Position numbers and translations under genes: made by a program
Assembly (NCBI RefSeq): GCF_009909195.1
Contig: NZ_JAAAMU010000006.1
Location: 62,001-126,000 of the forward strand
Origin: Paenibacillus sacheonensis
GTDB lineage: Bacteria > Bacillota > Bacilli > Paenibacillales > Paenibacillaceae
Length of the DNA: 64,000 nt
Direction of reading: 5' to 3'
Shown: one piece after another, positions 16,190 to 25,184 of the stretch
How the letters are laid out: every line of letters starts with the position of its first letter
How positions within the stretch are numbered: position 1 is the first letter of the stretch
Notes under the pieces: model-generated
Database searches by the model: none
Told to the model about the DNA's origin: nothing
Seen by the model: the letters and a program-made list of their open reading frames with translations, nothing else

Positions 16190-17049
16190 GAGCTCACCTC
16201 GCCGCGATGAACCAGCAGCTTCTTGTACCACGGCTGCATCGCCAGTTTCCGCTGCCTTCGGAGTCCATGCGCCGCCGCGATGGTCTTCGCAGGCTCCAGC
16301 ATCGCTCTTCTGCCCCGTTCGTTGTCGGCTAGCCATTCTTCCAGCGTACCGCTGTCGAGCGAAGCGAGCATCTGCTCGCTCAGCGCGTGTTCGCCCAGCA
16401 GCGGCACGCCAAGCTCTTTGCAAATGTCCTTCACATGAAATCCTCCCTTTCCCCATGGCGAATGAATGACCAGACCTTGAAAAGACGCCGCCGGGATACC
16501 GTAGAGCGGCGCCAATTGCTTCGCCCACCGCTGACCGTCTTCCTGAAAATGGGACAAGGCGCCCGTCGTGACGAGAATTCGCGTTGCCGCCCGGCGCAGC
16601 GCGCACAACGTAGCTGCATTGTCCCAGTAGGCACCGACATCGGCGATGACGACATCGAAAGCTTGCGCCGCAGCGTCAAGCAGATGCTCCATTTCTTCCA
16701 TCGCATAATATTCCGCTTGGTCGCGCAGCAAATTGCCGAACAAGACATGCACGCCGGTCAGCCTGCTGCAGCGGTGCATGGCGCGAAGCAGCTTCTCGGG
16801 ATGGAGCGTACGGGTCGCCAGCTCCGGCCTTAACTCATCCAGCGTCCCGGCAGGATCGTCGACGCCGAGATAACGATGCATCTTCGCGCTCTTCAGGTTG
16901 AGGCAGAGAAAACCGATGGTTCCGCCGCTTTCTTCCGCAATCCGGCATGCCGCGGCGAATGCCGCCGATGACGTGCCGATGTTCGGCGTCGTTCCCACGA
17001 ACGCGATCAGCGGCGCCGCGTTACCGGCTCCCGCGCCGATTCGGATCAT
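16186..17049 (-). CDS. cpaE: CpaE/MinD-like ATPase of the Tad pilus locus
   Basis: 287 aa, ParA/MinD family: LIAFVGTTPNIGTSSAAFAAA (about 13-33) is a deviant Walker A (TPNIGTS lacks the usual GK pair, as in many CpaE/TadZ proteins), with DVVIADVGAYWDN as the Walker B region. CpaE/TadZ proteins place the Tad pilus machine at the pole. It overlaps cpaB upstream and cpaF downstream by ATGA junctions, so the three are one operon. Loss of Walker lysines suggests a scaffold rather than an active ATPase. Confidence 0.8.
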   Translation of the reverse strand: MIRIGAGAGNAAPLIAFVGTTPNIGTSSAAFAAACRIAEESGGTIGFLCLNLKSAKMHRYLGVDDPAGTLDELRPELATRTLHPEKLLRAMHRCSRLTGVHVLFGNLLRDQAEYYAMEEMEHLLDAAAQAFDVVIADVGAYWDNAATLCALRRAATRILVTTGALSHFQEDGQRWAKQLAPLYGIPAASFQGLVIHSPWGKGGFHVKDICKELGVPLLGEHALSEQMLASLDSGTLEEWLADNERGRRAMLEPAKTIAAAHGLRRQRKLAMQPWYKKLLVHRGEVSS

Positions 17050-17771
17050 GGCGCTTCCCCCTCCGCCGGCTCGCCTACGTCAAGCGATTCCGCGGAGTAG
17101 GCAATCACGATTTTGCTTTTGCCGTTCCTGCATAGGGAATCCAGCTGCAGCCACTGCGCTTCCGTCAAGTTAAGGTTGATGTAGTCGATCATGCCGATCG
17201 CATCGCGTCTGGAAGCGTACATGGCCTCCTTGTCGCCGCTCGCCATCGACATCAGGCTGGAATTATCGGCGTCGTCGATTTCCATATTGCCCGCGGTCTT
17301 CACGGAAGCGACCGTGACCGCTTCCGCGAATAAGCGCTCCGAGACCGTCGTATCCCCAGAAGCATAGACGATCACCTTATCGCCCGCCCGAATGCCGTTC
17401 GACACGGAAAGCACGTAATCGCGCGGGATGCCGAAGGTCGACTGGCTCTTGTTCGGCAGCAGCCGGAACTTATCGACCTTCCACCGCAGCAGCGGTTCGT
17501 CCGCGCCAAGCGGGACGACGACCTCCATGCCTCCCAGCCCGTCCTTGCCAAGCAGCATATCGTCCGAATACGAGGCCTTGGCGATCTGCTTCAGCCCCAG
17601 AAGGTCGGGGGTCAGCCGTTCTCCCGCGGCGACGAACCGGACCGGAACGACGACCTCCACCGTCTCTTGAAATTTCACTTGTCGCAGCTGCAGCACGTAG
17701 ACACCGTATACAAGCATGCCCGACAGCAGCGCGGCCGTTACGGACAGCAGCGCATTTCGTCTTCGATTCAT
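17046..17771 (-). CDS. cpaB: CpaB-like SAF domain protein of the Tad pilus locus
   Basis: 241 aa. An N-terminal membrane anchor (about 8-28: LLSVTAALLSGMLVYGVYVL) is followed by a SAF-type domain with VVPVRFVAAGERLTPDLL (about 42-59) and a beta-rich C-terminal part. CpaB/RcpC proteins are extracytoplasmic assembly factors of Tad/Flp pili. It is the first gene of the operon and overlaps cpaE. Upstream spacing to the terminator at 17808 is only about 40 bases, so its promoter must overlap that hairpin or transcription reads through it. Confidence 0.75.
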   Translation of the reverse strand: MNRRRNALLSVTAALLSGMLVYGVYVLQLRQVKFQETVEVVVPVRFVAAGERLTPDLLGLKQIAKASYSDDMLLGKDGLGGMEVVVPLGADEPLLRWKVDKFRLLPNKSQSTFGIPRDYVLSVSNGIRAGDKVIVYASGDTTVSERLFAEAVTVASVKTAGNMEIDDADNSSLMSMASGDKEAMYASRRDAIGMIDYINLNLTEAQWLQLDSLCRNGKSKIVIAYSAESLDVGEPAEGEAP

Positions 17772-17807
17772 GATCCCATCCTTCCGCAGCGCTCATTAAC
17801 AGGGTAT

Positions 17808-17851
17808 AAAAAAAGAACGCAAGCCGGGCATGTGCCCAAGCTTGCGTTCTT
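17808..17851 (-). terminator. Terminator between bactofilin genes and tad operon
   Basis: Perfect ten-base arms GAACGCAAGC/GCTTGCGTTC with an inner GGGCA/TGCCC hairpin. On the minus strand it is followed by TTTTTTT. It should end the bactofilin transcript. Confidence 0.8.
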
Positions 17852-17968
17852 CGCATAGCGGTTGCTAATGATCTGCTCGTATAATGTTGACCTCATGATA
17901 GCAAACAATAATGGGGCTGTCTACACAAAATTACAATAACCCCCAATTATCGCCTTGCTTCTTCCCGA

Positions 17969-18643
17969 TTAGCGCCTTGCTTCTTCATAAATATGCGCAT
18001 TCCCGATTCTTCTCAGCTGCTTCGTATATTCGACAAGACCGATTCTGCAGCCCGGTCCGATGGTCACGTTGGCGCCGCGCACGATATCCGCCGTCGTGTT
18101 CTCCAAGTAGACATAATCGCCCTCGATTAGCTCGGCCGACAGCGACATCGCCCCTTGCCCGGAAAACAGCTGCTTCAGCCCGCCCCATTTGCTCTGGCGG
18201 ACGACGATGCGGCCGCCGGAAATTTCCTTCGCCCTGCAAGGTCCCCACGTGCGAATATCGACTTCGCCCGCATGAAGCAGACCGTGAATATGAAAGCCGC
18301 CTCTGGCATCGAAGCGCAGCGCCTCGCATTCGCCGCCTTGAACGTCGAGCTGTCCCCGAAGCTTGACGCTGCGCCCCCGGATGCTGCCCGTTATATGGAG
18401 CTGCCCCAAGATGCTGATTTCGCTGCCCATTAAATCTCCGCGGACGGCGGCTTCCCCGACTTGACGGTAATGGACCGCCTTGAGCGAACCCGATACGTCG
18501 AAGTTGCCCATGCTGCGGAAAGAGTCGCTCTCGAGCGGGCCGAAGATATGCGCCTCTCCCACGACGCGAACGTTATGGAAGCTGCCGCCGTTCGAGGAAC
18601 CGTTCCCGGTAATGCTGATGTTCCGTTTCACCGTCGCATGCAT
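17969..18643 (-). CDS. Bactofilin-family protein (YhbF-like)
   Basis: 224 aa built of short beta repeats with regularly spaced Gly and hydrophobic residues (GLVRGD/LHITGSIRG type), as in polymer-forming bactofilins. Bacillus YhbE and YhbF are pairs of this size and layout. Bactofilins polymerise without nucleotide and in Bacillus are needed for flagellar assembly and motility. The GGGGAGG ribosome site precedes ATG 18643. It is 18 bases downstream of the paralogous gene, forming a two-gene operon. Confidence 0.75.
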   Translation of the reverse strand: MHATVKRNISITGNGSSNGGSFHNVRVVGEAHIFGPLESDSFRSMGNFDVSGSLKAVHYRQVGEAAVRGDLMGSEISILGQLHITGSIRGRSVKLRGQLDVQGGECEALRFDARGGFHIHGLLHAGEVDIRTWGPCRAKEISGGRIVVRQSKWGGLKQLFSGQGAMSLSAELIEGDYVYLENTTADIVRGANVTIGPGCRIGLVEYTKQLRRIGNAHIYEEARR

Positions 18644-18661
18644 GCTCGTTTCCTCCCCGCG

Positions 18662-19351
18662 TTATCCTTCGATTTGCTGCCGCGAGCGCACCTGCGCCTG
18701 CGGATGCACGATCAATTCCGACACGTATTCCACCCTGTCGATGTCGCAGCCGCGGCCGATAATGACCGTTCGTCCGCGCACGACTTGAGCAACCGTCTCT
18801 TCGAGCTCGACGATGTCGGCTTCGATGGTGCGGGCTTGCGCCTGCGCCTGCCAATTATGCGGCAGCAGCGATTCGATCAGTTTTCTGAGATTGCCCTTGC
18901 CGGAATGCTGAACGACGAGGCGCTGCGCCTTGATGCCCTCGGCCTGAAGCGGGCCTTCCAGCTTCATTTCGATCTGTTCGCCCGTGAGCCAGCCGTCGAC
19001 GATCAGCGCGCCTCTCGCCTTGCTCTGCTTCAACTCGCAGTGGCCCTTGACCCTCACGAATCCGTTCATGCTCATGTGATCCGCCCGCAGGGGGCCATTA
19101 ACCGTGATTTGTCCTTCCAGCTCCGCATTTCCCGCCTGAAGCGCGCCATGGCTGGTCAACTTGCCGTTCACCTTCAACCGTTGTTCCGCCCGGAGGCTGC
19201 CTACCGTCGTCATGCCGCTCGCTTCGAACTCGAAGCAATCGATCGGGCCGTCTATTTTGCAGACGCCTTCCATTTTGACCTTGTAATACTCCCCGCCGGC
19301 AGCATTGCCGATTCCCGCAATCTCCAGATCTGGCCGATTCGTAACTCGCAT
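18662..19351 (-). CDS. Bactofilin-family protein (YhbE-like)
   Basis: 229 aa, paralogous to the next gene: same beta-repeat pattern (YYKVKMEGVCKIDGPIDC, then LKVNGKLTSHGALQAGN) and a similar C-terminal block (VRGRTVIIGRGCDIDRVEY against VRGANVTIGPGCRIGLVEY). Ribosome site GGAGGAATGACGG. First gene of the pair. As with YhbE/YhbF, the two probably co-polymerise at the membrane. The 200 bases upstream hold only its promoter region and the terminator of the regulator gene. Confidence 0.75.
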   Translation of the reverse strand: MRVTNRPDLEIAGIGNAAGGEYYKVKMEGVCKIDGPIDCFEFEASGMTTVGSLRAEQRLKVNGKLTSHGALQAGNAELEGQITVNGPLRADHMSMNGFVRVKGHCELKQSKARGALIVDGWLTGEQIEMKLEGPLQAEGIKAQRLVVQHSGKGNLRKLIESLLPHNWQAQAQARTIEADIVELEETVAQVVRGRTVIIGRGCDIDRVEYVSELIVHPQAQVRSRQQIEG

Positions 19352-19476
19352 CCGTCATTCCTCCACGTTTGTTCTGTGTCTTCATTATGCGCCTTAATCG
19401 CAAGCGCGGACAGCGGCGTGAGATGGAACTTCGGCTCCGTCGCAAGACGGATGGAGGCACGCGGCCGGCATCCAAC

Positions 19477-19507
19477 AAACAAACCCGGTACCGCTTCCGG
19501 TACCGGG
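19477..19507 (-). terminator. Terminator after the first YesN-like regulator
   Basis: Perfect hairpin CCCGGTACCG/CGGTACCGGG (19486-19509 region). On the minus strand it is followed by TTTGTTTGTTGG, just after the regulator stop. Confidence 0.7.
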
Positions 19508-19549
19508 CTGCAATGACACTTGTTTTCTCCTCGCACGAGCTGAAGCCGG

Positions 19550-21169
19550 CTACCGCCCAACCGCCGTAAACTTTTCCCGATACTCCATGGCGGAGATTCC
19601 CTCCAGCTCGCGGAAAACGCGATTGAATTGTTTGGTGTTCTCGAAGCCGACCAGCTCGCCGATCTCGTAGATTCGGGTATCGCTTTCCACCAGCAGCGCC
19701 TTAGCCTTCTGGATTCGGACGCGCTTCAGATAGACGACGAAGCTCTCGCCCGTGAATTCCTTGAACGTTTGGCTGAAATACGAGTAGTTGAGCGATACAT
19801 GGTTCGATACGATCGCCATATTGAGGTCGCGATGATAGTTTTCGTGAATGTAACAGACCGCTTTCTTCATCTCTTTATGCTCGGCATGGACCGACCGCAG
19901 GCTTCTCACATAGTCGCTCAATCGAAGCAGCAAATCTTCCGCGGCATGATAATAGTCCTGAATCGACTCGAAACAGTACAGGCAGCCGACCTTCTTGTAA
20001 ATCCGCAAAATTTCGACCGACTCTTCGCCATACTGATGGAACACGCCGTCGAAGACGAGCTCGTTCAGCTGCTTGCTGATCTCTTCCATGTACGCGGTAT
20101 CGTAGGCGGCCAGCCTCTTCGAATCCAGCAGTTCGGACAAGATCTGCTTCATCTCCTTGTCCCGATCCGTGCCCAGCATGTTCGCCAGCTTGCGAATGTC
20201 CTCCAGCGGTACAGGCTGATCGGCCAGCCGTTCCTTCTTGCCGTCGTAGACGAGCAGCGCCGGCTCGGCGCTTGCTTGCAGAAATCCGTATTTCAACGCT
20301 TCCCGGGCTTGCGCGTACGCTTGCTTGACTTGACCGGCCGATGCCGCCCGTTCGCTTAAGCCGATTCGTCCCCATACGTGATTCTCTTTCATGAAGGTAA
20401 GCAGGCGCTGCAGCGGCTCCACGCGATCGCACAGGATAACGAGCCGGTCATCCTTATCCTTCAACCAGAACCGGTATCCGCAAGGCTCCGAAGCCAATCG
20501 GGCGATCAGCGTCTCCGCTTTGCCGCTCGTCAATTCGCCATGCGCCTGCAGCAGCCCTATGTAGAACTCCCCCGCCGATGCGGAGGCGCCGCCCCCGCCC
20601 GCATTCCCGCCGGCAGAATCATCGCCGCCCCTGTAAGACGGAGCAAACACATTTCCCCAGCCCGCCTTCTCGCAGCGTTCCGCGATTTCCCGTTCCTCGA
20701 TGGCCGGATGAAGAAAGATATAGTTCAACTGGCTCGCCAGGAGCTCCTCGCGAACCTGCTGCACCGCGCCGAGCCGTTCGGACAGCTCGTTCTTGCGCTC
20801 GAGATCCCGCTCTGCCCGCTGCAGGGCATCGAACAGCTCGTCGCGCACGATAGGTTTGAGCAGGTACTCTTTGACCTCGTGCTGCATCGCCGCTTTCGCA
20901 TATTGAAAGTCGTCGTAGCCGCTTAGAATCATCACGATCGGCCTCGACTCGCACGTACCGATCTCGCCGATCATCGTCAGCCCGTCCATGCCCGGCATCC
21001 GAATGTCGGTAATGACGATGTCCACCTTCCGCTCCCGGATGATGCCAAGCGCTGCCTCGCCGTCGGAAGCAAACAGCAGCTCGTATCGCTCCGGACAACC
21101 CCGCTCGATAATCGCTTTCAGACCAAGCCGAATATTCTTCTCATCGTCGACAATGAGTAACGTACGCAT
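19550..21169 (-). CDS. Response regulator, REC plus AraC HTH (YesN family)
   Basis: 539 aa. N-terminal receiver domain: acid pair in LLIVDDE, phospho-acceptor Asp in DIVITDIRMPG and Lys in LLKPIV. A long middle region follows with a Gly/Ala-rich tract near 205-215. The C-terminal AraC HTH (last ~100 residues) contains SYFSQTFKEFTGESF and IGELVGFENTKQFNRVFRE. ATG 21169 starts one base after the kinase stop, with GGAGGG upstream. Partner of the adjacent histidine kinase. It probably activates the sugar transporter genes upstream in the same cluster. Confidence 0.9.
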   Translation of the reverse strand: MRTLLIVDDEKNIRLGLKAIIERGCPERYELLFASDGEAALGIIRERKVDIVITDIRMPGMDGLTMIGEIGTCESRPIVMILSGYDDFQYAKAAMQHEVKEYLLKPIVRDELFDALQRAERDLERKNELSERLGAVQQVREELLASQLNYIFLHPAIEEREIAERCEKAGWGNVFAPSYRGGDDSAGGNAGGGGASASAGEFYIGLLQAHGELTSGKAETLIARLASEPCGYRFWLKDKDDRLVILCDRVEPLQRLLTFMKENHVWGRIGLSERAASAGQVKQAYAQAREALKYGFLQASAEPALLVYDGKKERLADQPVPLEDIRKLANMLGTDRDKEMKQILSELLDSKRLAAYDTAYMEEISKQLNELVFDGVFHQYGEESVEILRIYKKVGCLYCFESIQDYYHAAEDLLLRLSDYVRSLRSVHAEHKEMKKAVCYIHENYHRDLNMAIVSNHVSLNYSYFSQTFKEFTGESFVVYLKRVRIQKAKALLVESDTRIYEIGELVGFENTKQFNRVFRELEGISAMEYREKFTAVGR

Positions 21170-21170
21170 G

Positions 21171-23084
21171 TCAGACCAGCCCTCCACTTACGATAAAGTA
21201 GGGAATGCGCATACGCACGCGCGTATATTCCCCCTCGCCGCTCTCGACGAACAAGCCGTATTCCTTGCCGTAAAACAACTGAATCCGTTGATGAACGTTG
21301 CGCAGCCCGATTCCGCTGCCCTCGGCCTGCTTCTCGAACGGCGCCGCCTCCCGCTCGCCGACAGCCGAGATGCCGGATTCCGCGCCTGCGATTTTCCGGT
21401 TCAGCTCCTCCGTCATCCCGCCCGACATGCCGACGCCGTTGTCGGCAATGACGATCACGATCGCCTGATCCACCAGCGTCGCGGATATCGAGATCACCAT
21501 GCTCCGCGCCTCGGAAGGCTTCATCTTCATGCCGTGCTTCACGGAGTTCTCCACGATCGGCTGCAGCGACATCTTCAGCAGCTCCTGGTTCAAATACTCC
21601 GGCGGCACGTCGATCTGCAGACGGACCATATGCTCGAACCGGAGATTCATAACGGCAATATAGTTCGTGATATGGCCGAGTTCATCCTTCAGGCGCACGT
21701 ATTCGCTCATCCATCTGAGGTTGTAGCGCATCATGCCGCCAAGCGATGTAAGCGCATCCGAAATAACGGGCTGATTCTCGATTTCGGCCAGCATTTTGAT
21801 ATTCTCGAGCGTATTGTACAGGAAGTGGGAGTCGATCTGGTTCTTGAGCGATCGCAGCTCCGTCTCTTTGGATGCCGCCTGCTTCGTGACCGCGTCCGCG
21901 ATCAACTCGTTGATTTTCTTCAGCATTTTCCGGAAATGGTGGGCCAGCTCGCCGACCTCTCCCCCGCCTCGAATCGTGAAGTCGAAGTTGAAGTCGCCTT
22001 GACGGACTTTCTTCATGAAATGGGCCAGCATATGAAGCTTCTTCAGAATAAGCGCGTTCAGAAAATACGTGGAGATGGACAGGATGACCAGCAGGATCAC
22101 GATCGCGATAATAATCTTGTTGCGCGTCCGGTCGATATCGGCGAATACATGCTTGAGCGAAACGACGTTCAGCACGTAAGCGTCGATCTTCTCGACGTAA
22201 ATGTAATTGCTCAGAAACGGGGTCTTGTTCCGCGTAAACAAGTAATGGCCCTGCGCGCCGGCCAAATGGCTGTTCAGCTCGGCGCGAATGTCCGCCTCCG
22301 TCAGTCCCGCGTCCTTCATCAGCGTAATGCCGGGATCGTTGAACATCTTCCCTTGGCTGTCGAAGATGAACATTTGCGACTGCCCTTCGTCGCTCGAGCC
22401 CCGGAACACGTTCGGGAACACGTTCGTCAGCAGCATATCCACCTGCATGATGCCGACATGCTTGCCCGCCGGATGTTCGATCTCGCGAAGCAGCGAAAGC
22501 TTCGGCCTGTCTTCCTTGGCGTCGGAGACGATCGGACGAATCGGCTCGCGGTCCTTCCGGTCGAAATACCACCATTCGCCCCCGTCGAGCGCATTGACCT
22601 TCTTGTACCACGGCTCCGATTGTATGCGCTTCTCGAGCAGGATAACCGGCCAGATCTCGTTAATCCGCTTGTTGTTGGAAAAGAGACGAATATGCTCGAT
22701 GTTCGGATTGTTGAACTGCAGGCGCAAAATGTTCGTGACGGCGGTCGTATCGAATTCGATCAGCTCCGACGCGTTCGGCTCGCTTGTGCGCTCCAGATAA
22801 TACAGCACTTCTTTGTCGGACTGGGCCAACTGCGCCGCCCGCTCCATCGTCTCGATGTTGTTGTTCAGGTTGATCCGTTCGATCTCCAGCTGGTTCTCGC
22901 TTTTCTTGACGATGTCTTTCATATAATTGTCGTTCAGTTCATTGAAGATATAGAACGAGATCAATAGACTCGGCAGCAGCAAAATAAGAATATACGCAAT
23001 GATAAGCCGCTTCTGCAAAGACAGCCGCTCAAGTCTGAAGAGGAATTCGCGTGCCCGTATGCGAAGCCTGCCGGCCAAATGCAA
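21171..23084 (-). CDS. Sensor histidine kinase (YesM family)
   Basis: 637 aa. TM1 near 30-50 (LIIAYILILLLPSLLISFYIF), an extracellular Cache-like sensor region, TM2 near 310-335 (IIIAIVILLVILSISTYFL), HAMP, then a His_kinase domain with SLKNQIDSHFLYNTLENIK (His is the phospho-site; DS replaces the usual NP before it) and HATPase motifs NSVKHG, DNGVGM, GSGIGLRN. The start shown is a TTG with a weak ribosome site, so the true start may lie slightly downstream. It senses extracellular carbohydrate or the loaded binding protein and signals to the YesN-like partner. Confidence 0.88.
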   Translation of the reverse strand: MHLAGRLRIRAREFLFRLERLSLQKRLIIAYILILLLPSLLISFYIFNELNDNYMKDIVKKSENQLEIERINLNNNIETMERAAQLAQSDKEVLYYLERTSEPNASELIEFDTTAVTNILRLQFNNPNIEHIRLFSNNKRINEIWPVILLEKRIQSEPWYKKVNALDGGEWWYFDRKDREPIRPIVSDAKEDRPKLSLLREIEHPAGKHVGIMQVDMLLTNVFPNVFRGSSDEGQSQMFIFDSQGKMFNDPGITLMKDAGLTEADIRAELNSHLAGAQGHYLFTRNKTPFLSNYIYVEKIDAYVLNVVSLKHVFADIDRTRNKIIIAIVILLVILSISTYFLNALILKKLHMLAHFMKKVRQGDFNFDFTIRGGGEVGELAHHFRKMLKKINELIADAVTKQAASKETELRSLKNQIDSHFLYNTLENIKMLAEIENQPVISDALTSLGGMMRYNLRWMSEYVRLKDELGHITNYIAVMNLRFEHMVRLQIDVPPEYLNQELLKMSLQPIVENSVKHGMKMKPSEARSMVISISATLVDQAIVIVIADNGVGMSGGMTEELNRKIAGAESGISAVGEREAAPFEKQAEGSGIGLRNVHQRIQLFYGKEYGLFVESGEGEYTRVRMRIPYFIVSGGLV

Positions 23085-23260
23085 TCACCGTCCGTAAGAT
23101 GAAATGTACGCTAGAAGCATCGGCCAGCCGCCGATAGGCCCTCTTCGCCGTAAGGGTTTATTATAATACAAATCGCCGTGGAACGGTGATCGCCATACTT
23201 GGATATAAAAGGAAGCGGCATCCATGCTATAGCCTTTAAAATAGCCGCAGAACGGGCATG

Positions 23261-23347
23261 AACAGCCGGCGGCTGTCCCTCGAAGCCAAGCTGCAGGCGG
23301 CAATCCCGCTGTGCTGCTTGGCCGAAGGCGTCAGACCGCCGGCTGTT
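23261..23347. other. Long nested stem-loop between binding protein and kinase genes
   Basis: Arms AACAGCCGGCGG (23261-23272) and CCGCCGGCTGTT (23336-23347) match over 12 bases. An inner pair GCCAAGC/GCTTGGC (23285-23291, 23316-23322) nests inside. There is no U-tract, so it may be an mRNA-stabilising or attenuating structure that lets the transporter be expressed more than the kinase. Confidence 0.55.
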
Positions 23348-23369
23348 CGTATGCTTGAACGCGCGCTGC

Positions 23370-25115
23370 TTATTTCAGGAACTCTGCCAGCTTCGCCACG
23401 TTCTCTTCGTATTTCTTCTGTTGGTACGCCTGCACCTTGTCGAGGCCGGCGCTCTTGCGCTTGTCGAGGAAATCGTTGAACTGCTTGTCGAAATCTTCGT
23501 CCGATTTGCTGAGCAGCAGCTTCGGAAGCGCCTTGCCCCATGCCTGTGCGATCTTCTGGTTGGCGATGCCTTCCTCGGAGTTGCCGGTCGGATCGATCTG
23601 ATCGAATTGCGAGAAGCTCTTTGTCTTGCCTTTCGTCCAATCCTCCATTTGCTTCGCAGGCTCGACGCTCGGCGGCGCCCATTTCAGGTTCATGTTGGTA
23701 TCCATGAGCATCCAGAACGTGAACGACGCGCCGTATTTCTTATCGAAGGCGGAACGGTCCTTGTTCATCAGGTCAAGCACTTCGGGCTTGAAGACTTCCT
23801 TGCCGTCAACCGTATCGTACGTCTCGCCTGGAATACCCATGTACAGATCTTTATTGCCTTCCTCGCTGACCAGGTAGCTGAGGAATTGAATCGCTCTAGC
23901 TTTATCCTTCACGTTCTTGGAGATCAGCGTTACCGTCCAGCCCGAGATGCCGGGGCCCGACAAGGTCGGCGCGTCAAGCGCTTCGTTGCCCGGTCCGTCG
24001 ATGGCGATATAGACCGAGTTCGGGTCTTTGGCGAACAACGCGTTCTCCTGCGTCGCGAAATCGCTGCGTTGGTACAGCATGGCGAAGTAGCGGCCCTGCG
24101 CGATCTTCTCTTCCATCTGCGGACGCTTGTCGATGAAGATGTCCTTCGACAGCAGTCCCATTTCATTCGCTTTGCGGAATGTCTTAAGCCAGCTTACGTA
24201 TTCCGGATCCGTCCGGCGGTCATACAGCTTGCCGTCTTTCTCGTACGGAACGGCCAGGAAGTTCTGCAGATAGCCTTCGAGCGAATAGTTGCCCGTTTCC
24301 GAGAACTCGTGCAGGCCGAGCGGAATAAGCGGCTGACCGTTCACTTCCGGGAATTTCTCCTTCGCCAGCTTAAGCGCATTCAGGAAGCCTTCCTTGGTGC
24401 GCATATCCGGCTTGCCGAGCGCTTCGTACATATCCTTGCGAACGACGAACGTTTGGTTCGACGTATAGTCGCCCGAGAATTTCTGGAAATCCTTCGGCGA
24501 GGACGAAGCGTTCGGATAGCCGTAGAAATTGCCGTCCGTCTGCGTGTACCACGACGTTTTGGCCGGATCCGCCACTTTGTAGAAGTACGGATCGTATTGA
24601 TCGGCCAGCTTGTTCAGCGGTTCCACCATGCCGCCCTCGATCATCTTCTTCACGTTATCCTCGGACCAGCCGAGCGTAATGAAATCGGGCAGCGAACCGG
24701 AGGCGATCATCGTGTTCAGCTTCTCGTTCTCGTTGCCTGCCGGAACGATGAAGTTGATGTTCACGCCCGTCTTCTTCGTAATGTACTGGGAAGTGGCGTC
24801 TACGCCCCATTTGTTCGGGAACCAGGAGAAATTAAGATACCAATCGAACGTAATCGGCGACGTGTCGCCTTTCCAGCCCGGCTCATCCGCGTTAACGGTC
24901 TTGGCATTGCCCGTCGCTTCGTTGCCGGCTTTGTTGCCGTTGGCATCGTTGGCCGCTTTGCCGTTGCCCGCGGCGTCCGCATTGTTCGTCGCGCCGCCAT
25001 TGCCGGCATTGCCGGTATTGCCGCCATTGTTATTGCCGCCGCATGCTGCCAGCGTGGCTACGAGAGCCGTTACCGTCGTCAAAGCCAACCAGCGCTTCAC
25101 TGTTCCTTGTCTCAT
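23370..25115 (-). CDS. Extracellular carbohydrate-binding lipoprotein (LipO/YtcQ family)
   Basis: 581 aa. Signal peptide with lipobox LAAC then GGNNNGG, so Cys27 or close by is lipidated. A 55-residue Asn/Ala/Gly-rich linker separates anchor and domain. The mature part is an extracellular solute-binding protein family 1 fold of the large LipO/YtcQ kind, with WGVDATSQYITKKTGVNINFI near the start and an ISKNVKDKARAIQFLSYLVSEEG block. It is encoded after the two permease genes, as in Lpl/Ytc systems. No ATPase gene is present, so it likely shares a housekeeping MsmK-type ATPase. Substrate probably an oligosaccharide, not defined. Confidence 0.88.
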   Translation of the reverse strand: MRQGTVKRWLALTTVTALVATLAACGGNNNGGNTGNAGNGGATNNADAAGNGKAANDANGNKAGNEATGNAKTVNADEPGWKGDTSPITFDWYLNFSWFPNKWGVDATSQYITKKTGVNINFIVPAGNENEKLNTMIASGSLPDFITLGWSEDNVKKMIEGGMVEPLNKLADQYDPYFYKVADPAKTSWYTQTDGNFYGYPNASSSPKDFQKFSGDYTSNQTFVVRKDMYEALGKPDMRTKEGFLNALKLAKEKFPEVNGQPLIPLGLHEFSETGNYSLEGYLQNFLAVPYEKDGKLYDRRTDPEYVSWLKTFRKANEMGLLSKDIFIDKRPQMEEKIAQGRYFAMLYQRSDFATQENALFAKDPNSVYIAIDGPGNEALDAPTLSGPGISGWTVTLISKNVKDKARAIQFLSYLVSEEGNKDLYMGIPGETYDTVDGKEVFKPEVLDLMNKDRSAFDKKYGASFTFWMLMDTNMNLKWAPPSVEPAKQMEDWTKGKTKSFSQFDQIDPTGNSEEGIANQKIAQAWGKALPKLLLSKSDEDFDKQFNDFLDKRKSAGLDKVQAYQQKKYEENVAKLAEFLK

Positions 25116-25184
25116 GTGTTCTACCCCTTTGCCTTCGCTTATTATAAGTCCCTTCCGGCAGTGACGCCAGCGGGGACGAACAAC

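Noticed and set aside
20988-22967. Very long antisense ORFs over kinase, lipoprotein and mannanase genes (also 23355-25262, 43889-45181, 49638-51608, 51481-53424)
   Set aside because: They mirror high-GC codon bias of the true genes; the opposite strand has clear domains and motifs.
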